Assembly (NCBI RefSeq): GCF_014250475.1
Contig: NZ_CP060204.1
Span: forward strand, 558,001 to 622,000
Length of the DNA: 64,000 bases
Reading direction: 5' to 3'
Source of the DNA: Selenomonas timonae
GTDB taxonomy: Bacteria > Bacillota > Negativicutes > Selenomonadales > Selenomonadaceae
In this document: positions 40,978 through 50,218 of the stretch, one piece after another
How positions within the stretch are numbered: the stretch's first letter is position 1
Layout: every line of letters begins with the position of its first letter
The notes under the pieces: generated by a model
The model's database searches: none
Told to the model about the DNA's origin: nothing
The model's input: the letters and a program-made list of their open reading frames with translations, nothing else
Translations under genes and position numbers: made by a program

Positions 40978-42012
40978 TTAGAACCAGCTGCAGAACTGAT
41001 CGAGCTGTCTTCTGATTTCAGACCAATCCTGCCCAAGATCGAGCGTTTTCACGCTGATTCGGCTGCCTGCAATCATCATATCCTCATTCGGCGTAATCGC
41101 TTCGTCGGTCATGGCATAGAGCAGGACGCCTGCGACATTTCCTGTTCGATGGGTGTCACAGTTCTTCACATAGGCATAGATCTGATAGAGATTGTGAGAG
41201 ATAAATGTTGTGCTCGTGTATTTTTCATTTGTCTGCATGGTATGGCAATAATATTTTGTGTCGATAATTAGTCGCTTGCCATTCTTCTCCAGCGAAACAT
41301 CCGTTTTCATCGCAGGCAGATATCTACTGGGCGTGGTGGTGTCCCACTTGACATGCATGGCGCTGACCCTCAGATCCGTATGCTCTGCCCTATAGTAGTT
41401 CCGCACGAAGTGCTCATAGATCCAGTGCATTGCCTTGGCTGAAAAATAATTTGCGAGGCGATGCGTCCCCTTCTCTGTCGTGAGCAGCAAGTCTTCGATG
41501 ACGAGCTGACAGATGCCGAGCAGCAGCCGATATGAGGCGTTGTTGCGATGGTATTTCAGCGCAGTCCAATGGATAGCGGCAGGTGCGATCTCATGAACCT
41601 CTGCGAAATAGAGAAGCAGCTTGCGGAGGATTTGCTTGCGTACGGCATTCACGCTGCCATGCCGCAGCAGGAGAAGCATGGTTGTCTTCAGGATGCGGTT
41701 ATGCGGCGTATCCGTGACGAATTCGTCGTAGGCACATACGAGTCTGCCCTGCGGCAGAGTCTGCTGCCGCAGGGTCTCAGAGATGAGAATTTGCCCCCGT
41801 ACACCTGCAATACCTCCTTCCTGCCGCAGATAATCACGGTGCAGACCTCGCTTGATCTGTATGGGGATACCATACACGAGGATTGCCGCAAGCAGGTCAT
41901 GTATGTGCTCGAAATCCTCGGCAGCAAGCGTATCCCAGTCATCCTTGCGCAGAGCCTCGAATGCATAGGCGAGCATATGGTAGATGTTGCGAATCATGTG
42001 GTTATCAGACAT
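40978..42012 (-). CDS. mcrC: McrC-like nuclease subunit
   Basis: A 344-residue partner of McrB. The N-terminus (NIYHMLAYAFEAL) and the central helical region match McrC proteins. A PD-(D/E)xK-type nuclease site is seen as PAMKTDVSLE followed by RLIIDTKYYC (Asp, then Asp-x-Lys) near residues 232-250. McrBC systems cut DNA carrying modified cytosines or other modified bases. Its start overlaps mcrB by 8 nt. Base composition is less GC-rich than in the flanking metabolic genes. Confidence 0.9.
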   Translation of the reverse strand: MSDNHMIRNIYHMLAYAFEALRKDDWDTLAAEDFEHIHDLLAAILVYGIPIQIKRGLHRDYLRQEGGIAGVRGQILISETLRQQTLPQGRLVCAYDEFVTDTPHNRILKTTMLLLLRHGSVNAVRKQILRKLLLYFAEVHEIAPAAIHWTALKYHRNNASYRLLLGICQLVIEDLLLTTEKGTHRLANYFSAKAMHWIYEHFVRNYYRAEHTDLRVSAMHVKWDTTTPSRYLPAMKTDVSLEKNGKRLIIDTKYYCHTMQTNEKYTSTTFISHNLYQIYAYVKNCDTHRTGNVAGVLLYAMTDEAITPNEDMMIAGSRISVKTLDLGQDWSEIRRQLDQFCSWF

Positions 42013-43426
42013 CTAGGGCACTCCTCAGTTCCCCGACCCAATTATTGAGCTTGTCCGGTGCATCAAAATAGTATTCCTGCAACAGCAGGATCAGTTCGTG
42101 CTCAACAACCGAGGACAGCCATGCATCATCAATGGGGGCATCCGTGCAGAAATAGCTGTGCCCAATGCGGAAGCCATCGCCGAGCGCCGAGTCATTGCTG
42201 ATCTCCTGATTCAGTGCGATGACCTTGTCGATCAGTGCGTTGTATTTCTTATTGTTAATCGCACTTTTCATCTGTTTGAATCCATCGGAGTCAAATGCCG
42301 GTGCCATATCATAGAAGGCAAAGCGGCGGCGCAGGGCATAGTCGATCAGGGCGAGACTGCGGTCGGCGGTGTTCATCATACCGATGATGTGGACGTTATC
42401 CGGCACGCAGAACTGCTCATCGTTGTAGAGCAGGCGGAGCGAATTTGATGCACCGCGCTTGTCCGCCTCGATCAGCATGAGCAGCTCACCGAAGATCTTG
42501 CTGAGGTTGCCGCGGTTGATCTCGTCAATGATGAAGAAATAGGGACGCTCGTTGTCTTCCTCTGCTTTCTTGCAGAAATCATAAAAAGGTCCGCATTTTT
42601 GTTTGAAGCCACCAGTCTCATTCGGGCGATAGCCCATGATGAAATCCTCATAGCTGTAGCTCTGGTGAAACTGGATCATTTTCACGCGGCGTTTATCCAT
42701 TTCGCCCATGATGGCGTATGCCAGCCGCTTTGCGGCAAAGGTCTTACCGACACCCGGCGCCCCCTGAAGGATGATATTTTTCTTGCGATGGAGCAGAGCT
42801 TTCAGCGTTTCAAAGGCATCCTCGCTCATATAGACCTCGCGAAGGAAATCTGCTTTGGTGTAAGCAGGGAATTTGCCAACGGGTTCATCGTCTCGCTCTA
42901 AATCGACTGCTTCGCCAAGTACGAGCGATTCCAGCTCCTCAACGTACGTGGTGTATGGTGTAATATCGGTCAGTGTCTTGGTTACTGCCTCCCCTGGATG
43001 CGCCCATTCCCCTTTATGTGTCCAATCTACATTGTGGATATGTTTGTACTCGCCGCGCGTTTTGTCATAGACATAGCCCGATGTAACGATGCCGCGTCCA
43101 ATCAAGGCCTTTTTCCCTCGTTTGGCGAATACAACATCGCCGACTTTGAGGACGTTTGCGAACTGCCATACGGCATGACCGTCATTTATATAGGATTTGT
43201 CAGGGTCGTACTTGTCTCTCATAGCTGTTTTCATATCCTCTTTTGAGGTGTACTGCGAAAGATCACCAAGCTCGTCCCAACCAATCCCCATAATTTTATC
43301 TGCGTAGAATTCCTGCCAGTGCCGCGCCTTCTCGCCGGGAGAATAGATCCAATAACGACGGGCGCTATTCGTCACAGATGGCTGTCCCCCTTTAGTCAGC
43401 TTCGGCGTATTTTCCATGTCTGTCAT
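42005..43426 (-). CDS. mcrB: EVE domain-McrB AAA+ GTPase
   Basis: A 473-residue two-domain protein. Residues about 20-160 are an EVE (PUA-like) domain that reads modified bases: RRYWIYSPGEKARHWQEFY, GIGWDELGDLSQY and VGDVVFAKRGKKALIGRG. The AAA+ motor of the McrB type has Walker A GAPGVGKT near residue 225, Walker B FFIIDEINRGNLSKIFGELL and the McrB signature MMNTADRSLALIDYALRRRF. The EVE module replaces the DNA-binding domain of E. coli McrB and suggests recognition of a modified base. The start is set at MTDMENT (AAAGGGG upstream). The pair is a type IV restriction system. Confidence 0.93.
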   Translation of the reverse strand: MTDMENTPKLTKGGQPSVTNSARRYWIYSPGEKARHWQEFYADKIMGIGWDELGDLSQYTSKEDMKTAMRDKYDPDKSYINDGHAVWQFANVLKVGDVVFAKRGKKALIGRGIVTSGYVYDKTRGEYKHIHNVDWTHKGEWAHPGEAVTKTLTDITPYTTYVEELESLVLGEAVDLERDDEPVGKFPAYTKADFLREVYMSEDAFETLKALLHRKKNIILQGAPGVGKTFAAKRLAYAIMGEMDKRRVKMIQFHQSYSYEDFIMGYRPNETGGFKQKCGPFYDFCKKAEEDNERPYFFIIDEINRGNLSKIFGELLMLIEADKRGASNSLRLLYNDEQFCVPDNVHIIGMMNTADRSLALIDYALRRRFAFYDMAPAFDSDGFKQMKSAINNKKYNALIDKVIALNQEISNDSALGDGFRIGHSYFCTDAPIDDAWLSSVVEHELILLLQEYYFDAPDKLNNWVGELRSALDV

Positions 43427-43632
43427 ATGGAACCCCTTTCTCTCCATCGTAGCAATTCTACAGATATGATTCTTCGAATATTCAAAAATTCCTTTTATGA
43501 AGGAGTCTCTCTTCCTTTTGTCGAATGATTATCACATTGATGGGTATGTGTCGCTGTGCGCCCTTGACATTCCAGTGATTTAGGAAATCGGGGCATAGAA
43601 AGACCATGTACGGGTAAATGGAGGAAAACATC

Positions 43633-44148
43633 ATGCGCAAAGCAATCGTTGTTGTAGATATGCAGAATGACTTTATCGACGGGGCACTCGGAACGAGGGA
43701 GGCGCAGGAGATGCTGCCGCATATGGTGGACAAGCTCACCGCCGCGCGCGCAGAGGGCACGGCGCTCATCTTCACAATGGATACGCACGGCGCGGACTAC
43801 CTCACGACGCAGGAGGGGAAGAAATTGCCCGTGGAGCACTGTATCCGCGGCACGGCGGGCTGGGAGATCGCGCCCGCATTGCACCCCTTCGTGCGTGAGG
43901 CTACCGCTGTCATCGAGAAGCCCGCCTTCGGCGCGATGACGCTGCCCGCCGCACTCGCGGACTATGACGAGATCGAGCTGGTGGGTCTGTGCACCGACAT
44001 CTGCGTCATCTCCAACGCCCTCCTCGTGAAGGCATTCTACCCCGAAAAGCCCGTCTCCGTCGACGCCTCCTGCTGCGCGGGCGTCACGCCTGAGAGTCAC
44101 GCGAATGCGCTCGCGGCGATGCGGATGTGTCAGGTGGAGGTGAGATGA
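43633..44148 (+). CDS. cysteine hydrolase, nicotinamidase/isochorismatase family
   Basis: A 171-residue hydrolase with the catalytic triad pattern of nicotinamidases: Asp in VVVDMQNDF near residue 10, Lys in VIEKPAFGA, and the cysteine in LVGLCTDICVISNALL. DTHGADYL supplies the metal-site-type Asp/His pair. Nicotinamide deamidation for NAD salvage is plausible but the family has other amidases. The start at MRKAIVVV follows GGAGG by 8 nt. It is a single gene with its own terminator, next to the mcrBC genes and divergent from them. Confidence 0.85.
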   Translation: MRKAIVVVDMQNDFIDGALGTREAQEMLPHMVDKLTAARAEGTALIFTMDTHGADYLTTQEGKKLPVEHCIRGTAGWEIAPALHPFVREATAVIEKPAFGAMTLPAALADYDEIELVGLCTDICVISNALLVKAFYPEKPVSVDASCCAGVTPESHANALAAMRMCQVEVR

Positions 44149-44154
44149 AATGAG

Positions 44155-44188
44155 GCTGCTGTCGTTTTCATGCGATGGCAGCTTTTTT
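44155..44188 (+). terminator. terminator of cysteine hydrolase gene
   Basis: GCTGC/GCAGC with an inner TCG/CGA pair, followed by TTTTTT. Confidence 0.8.
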
Positions 44189-44244
44189 ATTTGCGTATTT
44201 ATGTTATAATAGAACGAAAATTACGTCATAAAGGAGAAGGACAA

Positions 44245-45138
44245 ATGACAACATGGAAGAAATCTTTTGCACTCGGCGCTGCGGCATTCCTGCTCGGCAG
44301 CGGGGCGGCATGGGCGGCGGAACCTGCGGCAGTAGGCGCAACGTATGCGGAGAATGCAGCGAACGCACCGATGCCCCTGCCGCTCACCGAGGAGGAGGTG
44401 AGCGCACAGCAGCTTGCCGATGCCGAGTACATGGCACTCCTCTGGATGCGCACGTCGGCAGAATACCGTGCGCTCTGCTATCAGGGCTACAATGCGGCGC
44501 TCATGGCAATCGACCGGGCGCAGGCGAACCCTGCCGCCCGTAGCGGCAAGCCGCTCGCCATCGTTCTCGACTGCGATGAGACCGTCACGGACAACACACG
44601 CGCCATGGCGGCGAGCGTCGCCGCAGGCAGCGGTCGGTTTGATGCGCTCTGGTGGCGCGCGACCGTGCACGAGGGACGCTCCGAGGCACTGCCGGGCGCG
44701 GCGGACTTCCTGAACGAAGTCGTACGGCGCGGTGTTGCCATCTTCTACGTCAGCAACCGCTGGAGTGAGGTCAACTACGAGCCGACCATCGAGAACCTCA
44801 AGGCACTCGGCTTCCCCTCCGTGGACGCGGAGCACGTTCTCCTCATGGAGGATCGGACACAGAGCGACAAGCAGCCGCGCTTTGACAAGATCGCCGCAGA
44901 CTATGACATCGTCGTCTACATGGGCGACAATGCGGGCGATCTGCCGCTCGGCACAAAGGGTATGAACCGCGCCGCACGCAATGCCGCCATTGATGCTGCG
45001 CGGGAGGAGTTCGGCACCCAGTACATCGTCTTCCCGAACCCCGCCTACGGCGCGTGGATCAGCGCGATGTCGAAGGAATATATGACCATGACCCCCGAGG
45101 CGCGCGAGGAGTTCTATGCAAAGACACTGACGGAGTAA
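44245..45138 (+). CDS. periplasmic class C acid phosphatase (e(P4)-like)
   Basis: A 297-residue exported HAD-fold phosphatase. A signal peptide (LGAAAFLLGSGAAWAAEP) is followed by the catalytic VLDCDETVTDN (DxDxT), the conserved FYVSNR motif, and the C-terminal VVYMGDNAGDLP with the metal-binding aspartates. It resembles 5'-nucleotidase e(P4) lipoproteins that release phosphate from nucleotides such as NMN, but the cleavage site has no lipobox cysteine. With the nicotinamidase-like gene just upstream, an NAD-scavenging link is possible. The start is preceded by AAAGGAGAAGGAC. Confidence 0.9.
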   Translation: MTTWKKSFALGAAAFLLGSGAAWAAEPAAVGATYAENAANAPMPLPLTEEEVSAQQLADAEYMALLWMRTSAEYRALCYQGYNAALMAIDRAQANPAARSGKPLAIVLDCDETVTDNTRAMAASVAAGSGRFDALWWRATVHEGRSEALPGAADFLNEVVRRGVAIFYVSNRWSEVNYEPTIENLKALGFPSVDAEHVLLMEDRTQSDKQPRFDKIAADYDIVVYMGDNAGDLPLGTKGMNRAARNAAIDAAREEFGTQYIVFPNPAYGAWISAMSKEYMTMTPEAREEFYAKTLTE

Positions 45139-45150
45139 CAGAACACAATG

Positions 45151-45203
45151 AAAAGAGCCCGTCTCTGCTCTCTTGTTGCACAGGAGAGCAGGGGCGGGCT
45201 TTT
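45151..45203 (+). terminator. terminator of acid phosphatase gene
   Basis: AAAAGAGCCCG and CGGGCTTTT with an inner CTCTGCTCTC/GAGAGCAG stem form a long hairpin ending in T residues. Confidence 0.9.
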
Positions 45204-45233
45204 ATAGAAGATCGGACACTATAGGCAGCCCTG

Positions 45234-45360
45234 ATAAATTCAGCCGCGCCATCTTAGCGTATCTTTTTTCCCGTTTTTTTCGGCAAATCCTCCACATAGC
45301 TTTGGCTATGCGTCCGGTTTGCTTCCTCAATCGGACAGCAAAATCTACGCCAATCTGAGG
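45234..45360. mobile_element. MITE-like element, second copy
   Basis: Begins GGCAGCCCTGATAAATTCAG and contains CAAATCCTCCACATAGC, GCTATGCGTC and GCCAATCTGAGG, which match 9345-9495 in inverted orientation. The far inverted end found in the first copy is not recognisable here, so this copy may be truncated. It lies just left of the IetAS-like genes. The remaining 200 nt to ietA are AT-rich with three GACGT motifs (45471-45511); I see no gene there. Confidence 0.65.
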
Positions 45361-45531
45361 AGTTACAATTCTATATAAAGGAGGTGCATTCCTGTATCAT
45401 GAGATCGTATTTTCGAATGACAAGTAGTGTGATATATTATTGAATCATCGAACTAAGCGGCACGAGATAGACGTAAAAATGACGTTATATATAAATAAAT
45501 CGACGTTTTTATAAAATAAATAGCAAAAAAC

Positions 45532-45560
45532 TTGAAAAGAGGAAATCATAGTGATAGAAT
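45532..45560 (+). promoter_or_regulatory. promoter of IetAS-like operon
   Basis: TTGAAA and TAGAAT are separated by 17 nt, 25 nt before the start codon, so the 5' leader is short. The ribosome site is AGAAGGAGG. Confidence 0.7.
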
Positions 45561-45584
45561 AAAAACGTATAGAAGGAGGCGTCT

Positions 45585-46703
45585 ATGTACTATACAGAAA
45601 TCATAAAAATCATAGAATCCGGAATGCGAAAGGATCCAGTCAAAGTTGCCAGTTATTCCCGTCTCCTTGCAAAGAAGATGGAGGCTGACGGGGAAAACAG
45701 GGGGAGCACACGTATCCTGTCTGCATTGAATCGTGTGGGTGGAAGTCAGGCGGTTATGGACACATTGACAACGCTGCCTGTAGATCAAGAAAGCCGCCTC
45801 GATATTGCGGAGATTGACTATGCGCCCTCTGTTGAGCACATTATTCTTAGTAAATCGGTTCAGGCAGTATTGGATGACTTCAGGGATACCATCCAAAGTA
45901 AAAACAAAATGATATCCATGGGGCTGAACCTCCGTACAACACTACTCCTTTACGGACCTCCAGGCTGTGGGAAGACAAGTGCAGCAAAATATCTTGCTTC
46001 GGAGCTGAAGCTTCCTCTTGTTACGGCACGGTTTGACACCCTCATATCATCACTGCTCGGGAATACGGCGAAGAATATTCATCGTATCTTTGCGTATGCA
46101 AAAAAACAGCCGTGCATTCTGTTCCTGGATGAATTTGATGCGATTGCAAAGGCCAGAGATGACGCACATGAGCTTGGTGAGCTGAAACGGGTGGTGAACA
46201 GTCTCCTCCAGAACATTGATGATTTTTCCCAGGAGGGGATACTCCTCGCAGCGACCAATCATGCCGGGATGCTCGATAAGGCGGTTTGGCGTCGGTTTCA
46301 GACTGTCATTGAACTTCCTGCGCCGGAGCGCGATGAGATTCGCAGATTTATCAGGCAGTTCCCCAAGATTGCGGATGATTCAGGTATTACCGAGACGCAA
46401 TGGAAACACATACTGGGAACGATGGAAGGGCTCTCATATTCCGATATCAAGGACATCGTCCAAAATATGCTGAAAAAGGCTGTGCTTCAAAAAAAGATGG
46501 AGATTGGGATACTGGATTACATTATCGAGGTATTCCTGTTCAAACATCATGGGAACTACAGTCAGGTGGACATGATACAGTATCTAAGCGATCATGGCGT
46601 GACTCAGAAAGTGATCGGTGACCACTTCAGGATCTCTGAACGGCAGGTCAGAAACTACCTGGGGAAAGGAGTGCGTAACTATGGAGAAACGGCTTCCAAT
46701 TAA
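45585..46703 (+). CDS. ietA: IetA-like AAA+ ATPase
   Basis: A 372-residue AAA+ ATPase. A helical N-terminus of about 90 residues precedes Walker A GPPGCGKT (124-131), Walker B ILFLDEFDAIAKA (178-190), the sensor AATNH and arginines in DKAVWRRFQ. The last 60 residues contain a small helix-turn-helix-like region (MIQYLSDHGVTQKVIGDHF). It overlaps the subtilisin-like gene by 23 nt. An AAA ATPase followed by a subtilisin-like protease is the layout of IetAS, known from plasmid stability work and as a phage-defence candidate. Assignment rests on domain order, not on a search. Confidence 0.8.
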   Translation: MYYTEIIKIIESGMRKDPVKVASYSRLLAKKMEADGENRGSTRILSALNRVGGSQAVMDTLTTLPVDQESRLDIAEIDYAPSVEHIILSKSVQAVLDDFRDTIQSKNKMISMGLNLRTTLLLYGPPGCGKTSAAKYLASELKLPLVTARFDTLISSLLGNTAKNIHRIFAYAKKQPCILFLDEFDAIAKARDDAHELGELKRVVNSLLQNIDDFSQEGILLAATNHAGMLDKAVWRRFQTVIELPAPERDEIRRFIRQFPKIADDSGITETQWKHILGTMEGLSYSDIKDIVQNMLKKAVLQKKMEIGILDYIIEVFLFKHHGNYSQVDMIQYLSDHGVTQKVIGDHFRISERQVRNYLGKGVRNYGETASN

Positions 46704-49128
46704 ATTCTTTGAAAAAAGAATAAGAGACGAACAGCGCACCGAAGGTGGCGGCAGCCAAAGAGAAGATTCATGGATTCTGCACGGGGATGCACTTACGCAC
46801 CGCTCGCAGCAGCTTGTATCAAATATGTCACAGGTCGCTGCCACCTTTGCAACACGCAAACAGGAAAAACGTAAACTCCCCATGGTCGTTGCAACTACGA
46901 TTGTAGAGGATGCGATTGCAAAGTCACATCGCGGGCAGGTGGTTGACCTCCTCGACAGTGATCGGAAGTCCAATGTCATCGGCATTGCATCTGCTGTGCA
47001 GCTCGATGAACCCTCAAATGTGTCCAATCCAGCAAAGGGCGACAAAGGGCCGCCGAAATCGAAAGAAACACGGCGGCTCCTATCCGTAGTGACCACAGAC
47101 GAGCTCATCTTGCGTATCAAGCACGCGCTGCAGGACACACAAAATTTTGCCAAACTGATTTCGGCGATTGCAGAAATCGAGCCGTTTGAAGCGCAACGTG
47201 TTGACTATAACCCGGACAATCGTCTGTATCGTATCCGTTTGATTGACTATCGGGATCCGCATACAAACACCTTGGCACAAAATTTGTTCAAGGCTAAATG
47301 CCATGCGCATGGAATAAAAATTGAACGGGAGACCCGATACACCAGGGATATGAATCTGTATCGCGTATCGCTCGACAGCATGACCAATTTGGAGATCATG
47401 CTTGGCTTTGAGGGTATCTTTTCGATTGAAGAGGCGATTCCGATCCGCATGGATATGGATTCCCTTGATGATACTCTCGTACCAACGGCAAAACAGCCTG
47501 TAGAAGGTGAAACATACCCCGTTGTCGGTGTCCTTGACAGCGGAATCGAAAAGAACAAATACCTGTCACCATGGATTTTTAGAGCCGGTGAGGAATATTA
47601 TGAAGGCCAGTATCAGGACAGAGGGCACGGTACCATGGTGGCATCCGTCTTGGAATACAGCGATGAACTCAATGGTACGGACGATACTGCAGCCACAGGT
47701 GTCATGATGATGGATGCGGTCATTGTCCCCGATCTTCGGAAAGAAACGGTTTATCCGGAGGATATCATTGATAACGTCAGAGATGCAATTGAGCGACACC
47801 GGGACATCAAGATCTGGACGATGTCCGTTGGTACGATTGAGGAATGTGCCAAAAACTCATTTTCGCAATACGGAATAGCACTGGATAATATTGCCGATGA
47901 GAACAATGTGCTCATTATCAAGTCTGCTGGTAACAGCAACGCTTTTCTGTACGGGGACGAACATGAGCGGATTACAAAGATGGCAGATTCCGTCAGGGCA
48001 CTCGTTGTCGGCTCCATTGCGGGGGAGAAAGGGCAGTATGATATCGCTGAGATTGATACACCGTCTCCGTTTACAAGATGCGGTCCCGGACCTGCCTACG
48101 TTATCAAGCCGGATCTTGTCGCTTACGGGGGCAATACGGGAAGGCGTCCGGATGGCACTACTACAATGACGGGCGTGAGGGTTCTTGATCGTGCAGGGAT
48201 GGTTGCACGCGCACCGGGGACGAGCTTTTCCACGCCGTGGATCGCGCGAATCGCGGCAGAGCTGAATCACCTCCTGGCGGAGGATTTCGACCCGCTGCTC
48301 ATCAAGGCTCTCATGGTTCATAATGCAGGCTATCCCGCGGGACAGCGCATGAACATGGAAGACAAGGTCAAATTCATGGGGTTTGGAATGCCGCCTGGAA
48401 TCCGGGATATTCTGTATAACTCGGAGCATGAGATCACGCTGATCCTGCGGGACTCACTTCCCAAAAGTCAGTTTATCAACATTTTAGAGTTTCCCTTTCC
48501 GAAGAGCCTGGTTCGTGATGATGGGTTCTATCGTGGTCAGATTACGCTTACCGTAGTCAGTGCGCCCATTCTGCGCGCATCGGAAGGAGCGGAATACTGC
48601 CAGTCGGATATCAGCGTGAGATTTGGAACGATGACGGGAATCAAGCGGCGTGATACCAGTAAGCCAATGATTCTAAACCCCTATGGCTCGGAAAATGGTG
48701 CAAACCTCCTGCGGGAAGATTACTACAGCAAAATAATACTTGGTGTGACGGAAGAGAAAGCATTTGCAAAGGAAAGAACTCTGTTACGGTATGGAAAGAA
48801 GTTTCACCCGATCAAAAAATATGCGATTGATCTTGACGAGATGACCGCCGGAAATAGAAAGAAGCTCCTTGGGAAGGATCGCAAATGGTATATGAGGATC
48901 GAGATGCTGTGCCGTGAGGCAATCGAACGGGAATTCAGAGAAACGGGAGAAAAACTGGAGCAGGAGTTTTGCGTTTTGCTCACGATCCGAGATCCCGAGG
49001 GGAAAGCGCCAGTATATAATGAGGTCACGCAGCAGCTTCAGGATAGAGGTTTTGTGTATTCGGATGTGAAACTCAAGAATGAGATAAGAGAATATGTCCG
49101 TATAGAAAAGGATTCTAATACAGACTGA
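46681..49128 (+). CDS. ietS: IetS-like subtilisin (S8) protease
   Basis: An 815-residue serine protease. A basic N-terminal region of about 275 residues may include a regulatory or prodomain-like part. The catalytic residues are Asp286 in GVLDSGIE, His316 in RGHGTMV and Ser515 in GTSFSTPW, with oxyanion Asn418 in SAGNSN. There is no signal peptide, so it acts in the cytoplasm, which is unusual for subtilisins but typical of defence-associated ones. About 250 residues follow the Ser motif. The start at MEKRLPIKF follows AAAGGAG by 9 nt and lies inside the end of ietA. The ATPase probably controls the protease after infection or stress; this is inferred from similar pairs. Confidence 0.85.
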   Translation: MEKRLPIKFFEKRIRDEQRTEGGGSQREDSWILHGDALTHRSQQLVSNMSQVAATFATRKQEKRKLPMVVATTIVEDAIAKSHRGQVVDLLDSDRKSNVIGIASAVQLDEPSNVSNPAKGDKGPPKSKETRRLLSVVTTDELILRIKHALQDTQNFAKLISAIAEIEPFEAQRVDYNPDNRLYRIRLIDYRDPHTNTLAQNLFKAKCHAHGIKIERETRYTRDMNLYRVSLDSMTNLEIMLGFEGIFSIEEAIPIRMDMDSLDDTLVPTAKQPVEGETYPVVGVLDSGIEKNKYLSPWIFRAGEEYYEGQYQDRGHGTMVASVLEYSDELNGTDDTAATGVMMMDAVIVPDLRKETVYPEDIIDNVRDAIERHRDIKIWTMSVGTIEECAKNSFSQYGIALDNIADENNVLIIKSAGNSNAFLYGDEHERITKMADSVRALVVGSIAGEKGQYDIAEIDTPSPFTRCGPGPAYVIKPDLVAYGGNTGRRPDGTTTMTGVRVLDRAGMVARAPGTSFSTPWIARIAAELNHLLAEDFDPLLIKALMVHNAGYPAGQRMNMEDKVKFMGFGMPPGIRDILYNSEHEITLILRDSLPKSQFINILEFPFPKSLVRDDGFYRGQITLTVVSAPILRASEGAEYCQSDISVRFGTMTGIKRRDTSKPMILNPYGSENGANLLREDYYSKIILGVTEEKAFAKERTLLRYGKKFHPIKKYAIDLDEMTAGNRKKLLGKDRKWYMRIEMLCREAIEREFRETGEKLEQEFCVLLTIRDPEGKAPVYNEVTQQLQDRGFVYSDVKLKNEIREYVRIEKDSNTD

Positions 49129-49221
49129 GAGATTGCGGTATGGTTAAATCATTTAATATATTCCAATGGGGAAGATAGAGCCTCTAGGTTGTAAGAAAAG
49201 GTTTTGCAGAGGAGGAGTATT

Positions 49222-50133
49222 ATGAAAAAGAAACATATATCAGAATGCTGGAATAGTGTGAAAGGACATAAACATCATGAGTTTATAGATGTAGCAACGA
49301 ATAGTGACAATTTACTGTTTATTGATCCTATATTGATTCAAAACAACAGCGATGAGTGGAGTAAAAAGGCAAATGTATTGATACAATCTTTTTTTGATGC
49401 TTTTTATGAGGCATATCGTCAGGCAGATAATATACGGAAAAAAGAGTTGTTATCACATGCTGGTGAACAAAATGGAACACGTTTTGGTTATGGTCGTGGA
49501 GATAACGGAAAAGGAAATACGGCACAAGGTCTCCTTGAAATTTTTGCTCCGTTAGAAGAGCATATTTTCAAAATTTCAACGATAGAAAAAGCCGAAGATT
49601 TATCCATACTTATTCCAAACTTTGCAGAAGACGGGCTCTCAGATATGTTGACCAATATTCTACATGATGAGTTAAATCAATTTACGTCTTACCAAATGGC
49701 TAAATACGGCATCGAGAGTGAAGACTTGCTGAAGTTCTGGACGTGGGATGGCGAAAATAAGATGTGGATAGAAGTAGAAAGACCGGCCTACGCCATTGAG
49801 GGGAAGGAATTACTTCTTGTGCCTAAGAATATTGTTCGAAAGAATTATCTTTTTAGTGTACATCAATATTTTACTAGAATTATTATCGATCGTGAACGAA
49901 AAGATGGAGGGTATATGTTTGATGGAAAACCCATACCTAAACGAGAGATCGTAAAAAAGAAAAGGAGAAGCGGAAAACATTGGGAATATGATGAAACAAT
50001 TCTACACACACAAAATCAGAATGATGCGTTAGGAGAATATCATGAAAAATTACCTTTATTTTATAAAGAAAAAAGGAATATCGTAGACGACAATACTTTA
50101 GACAGATGGGTATATGGATATATCGTTAGATAA
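49222..50133 (+). CDS. unknown AT-rich gene in defence island
   Basis: A 303-residue soluble protein I do not recognise. Composition is Lys/Asn/Ile-rich and the DNA is distinctly more AT-rich than its neighbours, which indicates recent transfer. Visible features are a helical middle (SFFDAFYEAYRQADNIRKKE), a Gly-rich loop FGYGRGDNGKGNTAQG, a conserved-looking run IPNFAEDGLSDMLTNILHDE and a basic segment KREIVKKKRRSGKHWEYDE. No ATPase or methylase motif is seen. A nuclease-type Asp/Glu/Lys set cannot be assigned with confidence. A strong ribosome site (GGAGGAG) precedes it. It lies 93 nt after ietS and before the type IIS modification gene, so it could be a third part of either system. Confidence 0.75.
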   Translation: MKKKHISECWNSVKGHKHHEFIDVATNSDNLLFIDPILIQNNSDEWSKKANVLIQSFFDAFYEAYRQADNIRKKELLSHAGEQNGTRFGYGRGDNGKGNTAQGLLEIFAPLEEHIFKISTIEKAEDLSILIPNFAEDGLSDMLTNILHDELNQFTSYQMAKYGIESEDLLKFWTWDGENKMWIEVERPAYAIEGKELLLVPKNIVRKNYLFSVHQYFTRIIIDRERKDGGYMFDGKPIPKREIVKKKRRSGKHWEYDETILHTQNQNDALGEYHEKLPLFYKEKRNIVDDNTLDRWVYGYIVR

Positions 50134-50140
50134 GGAATAG

Positions 50141-50189
50141 ATATTCGAAGGATGCAAACATTCCGTAAGCCCTTCGAATATGTTATAAT
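50141..50189 (+). promoter_or_regulatory. palindrome overlapping promoter of R-M operon
   Basis: ATATTCGAAGG and CCTTCGAATAT are an 11-bp perfect inverted repeat (50141-50181). The right arm runs into TGTTATAAT (a -10 box at 50184-50189). The right arm therefore covers the -35/-10 spacer, so this is either the terminator of the preceding gene reused as part of a promoter or an operator. Confidence 0.55.
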
Positions 50190-50218
50190 ACCAGCATGGA
50201 GGTCGGAGCGACGCGTAC

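Noticed and set aside
45363..45584. Short frame after AAAGGAGG at 45380
   Set aside because: The frame is 14 codons and too far from the ribosome-like site; the region reads as promoter and leader DNA for the IetA-like gene.
46584..47153. Minus-strand frame overlapping the start of the subtilisin-like gene
   Set aside because: The plus-strand frame continues into a protease with all catalytic residues; the minus-strand frame has no ribosome site and no recognisable domain.
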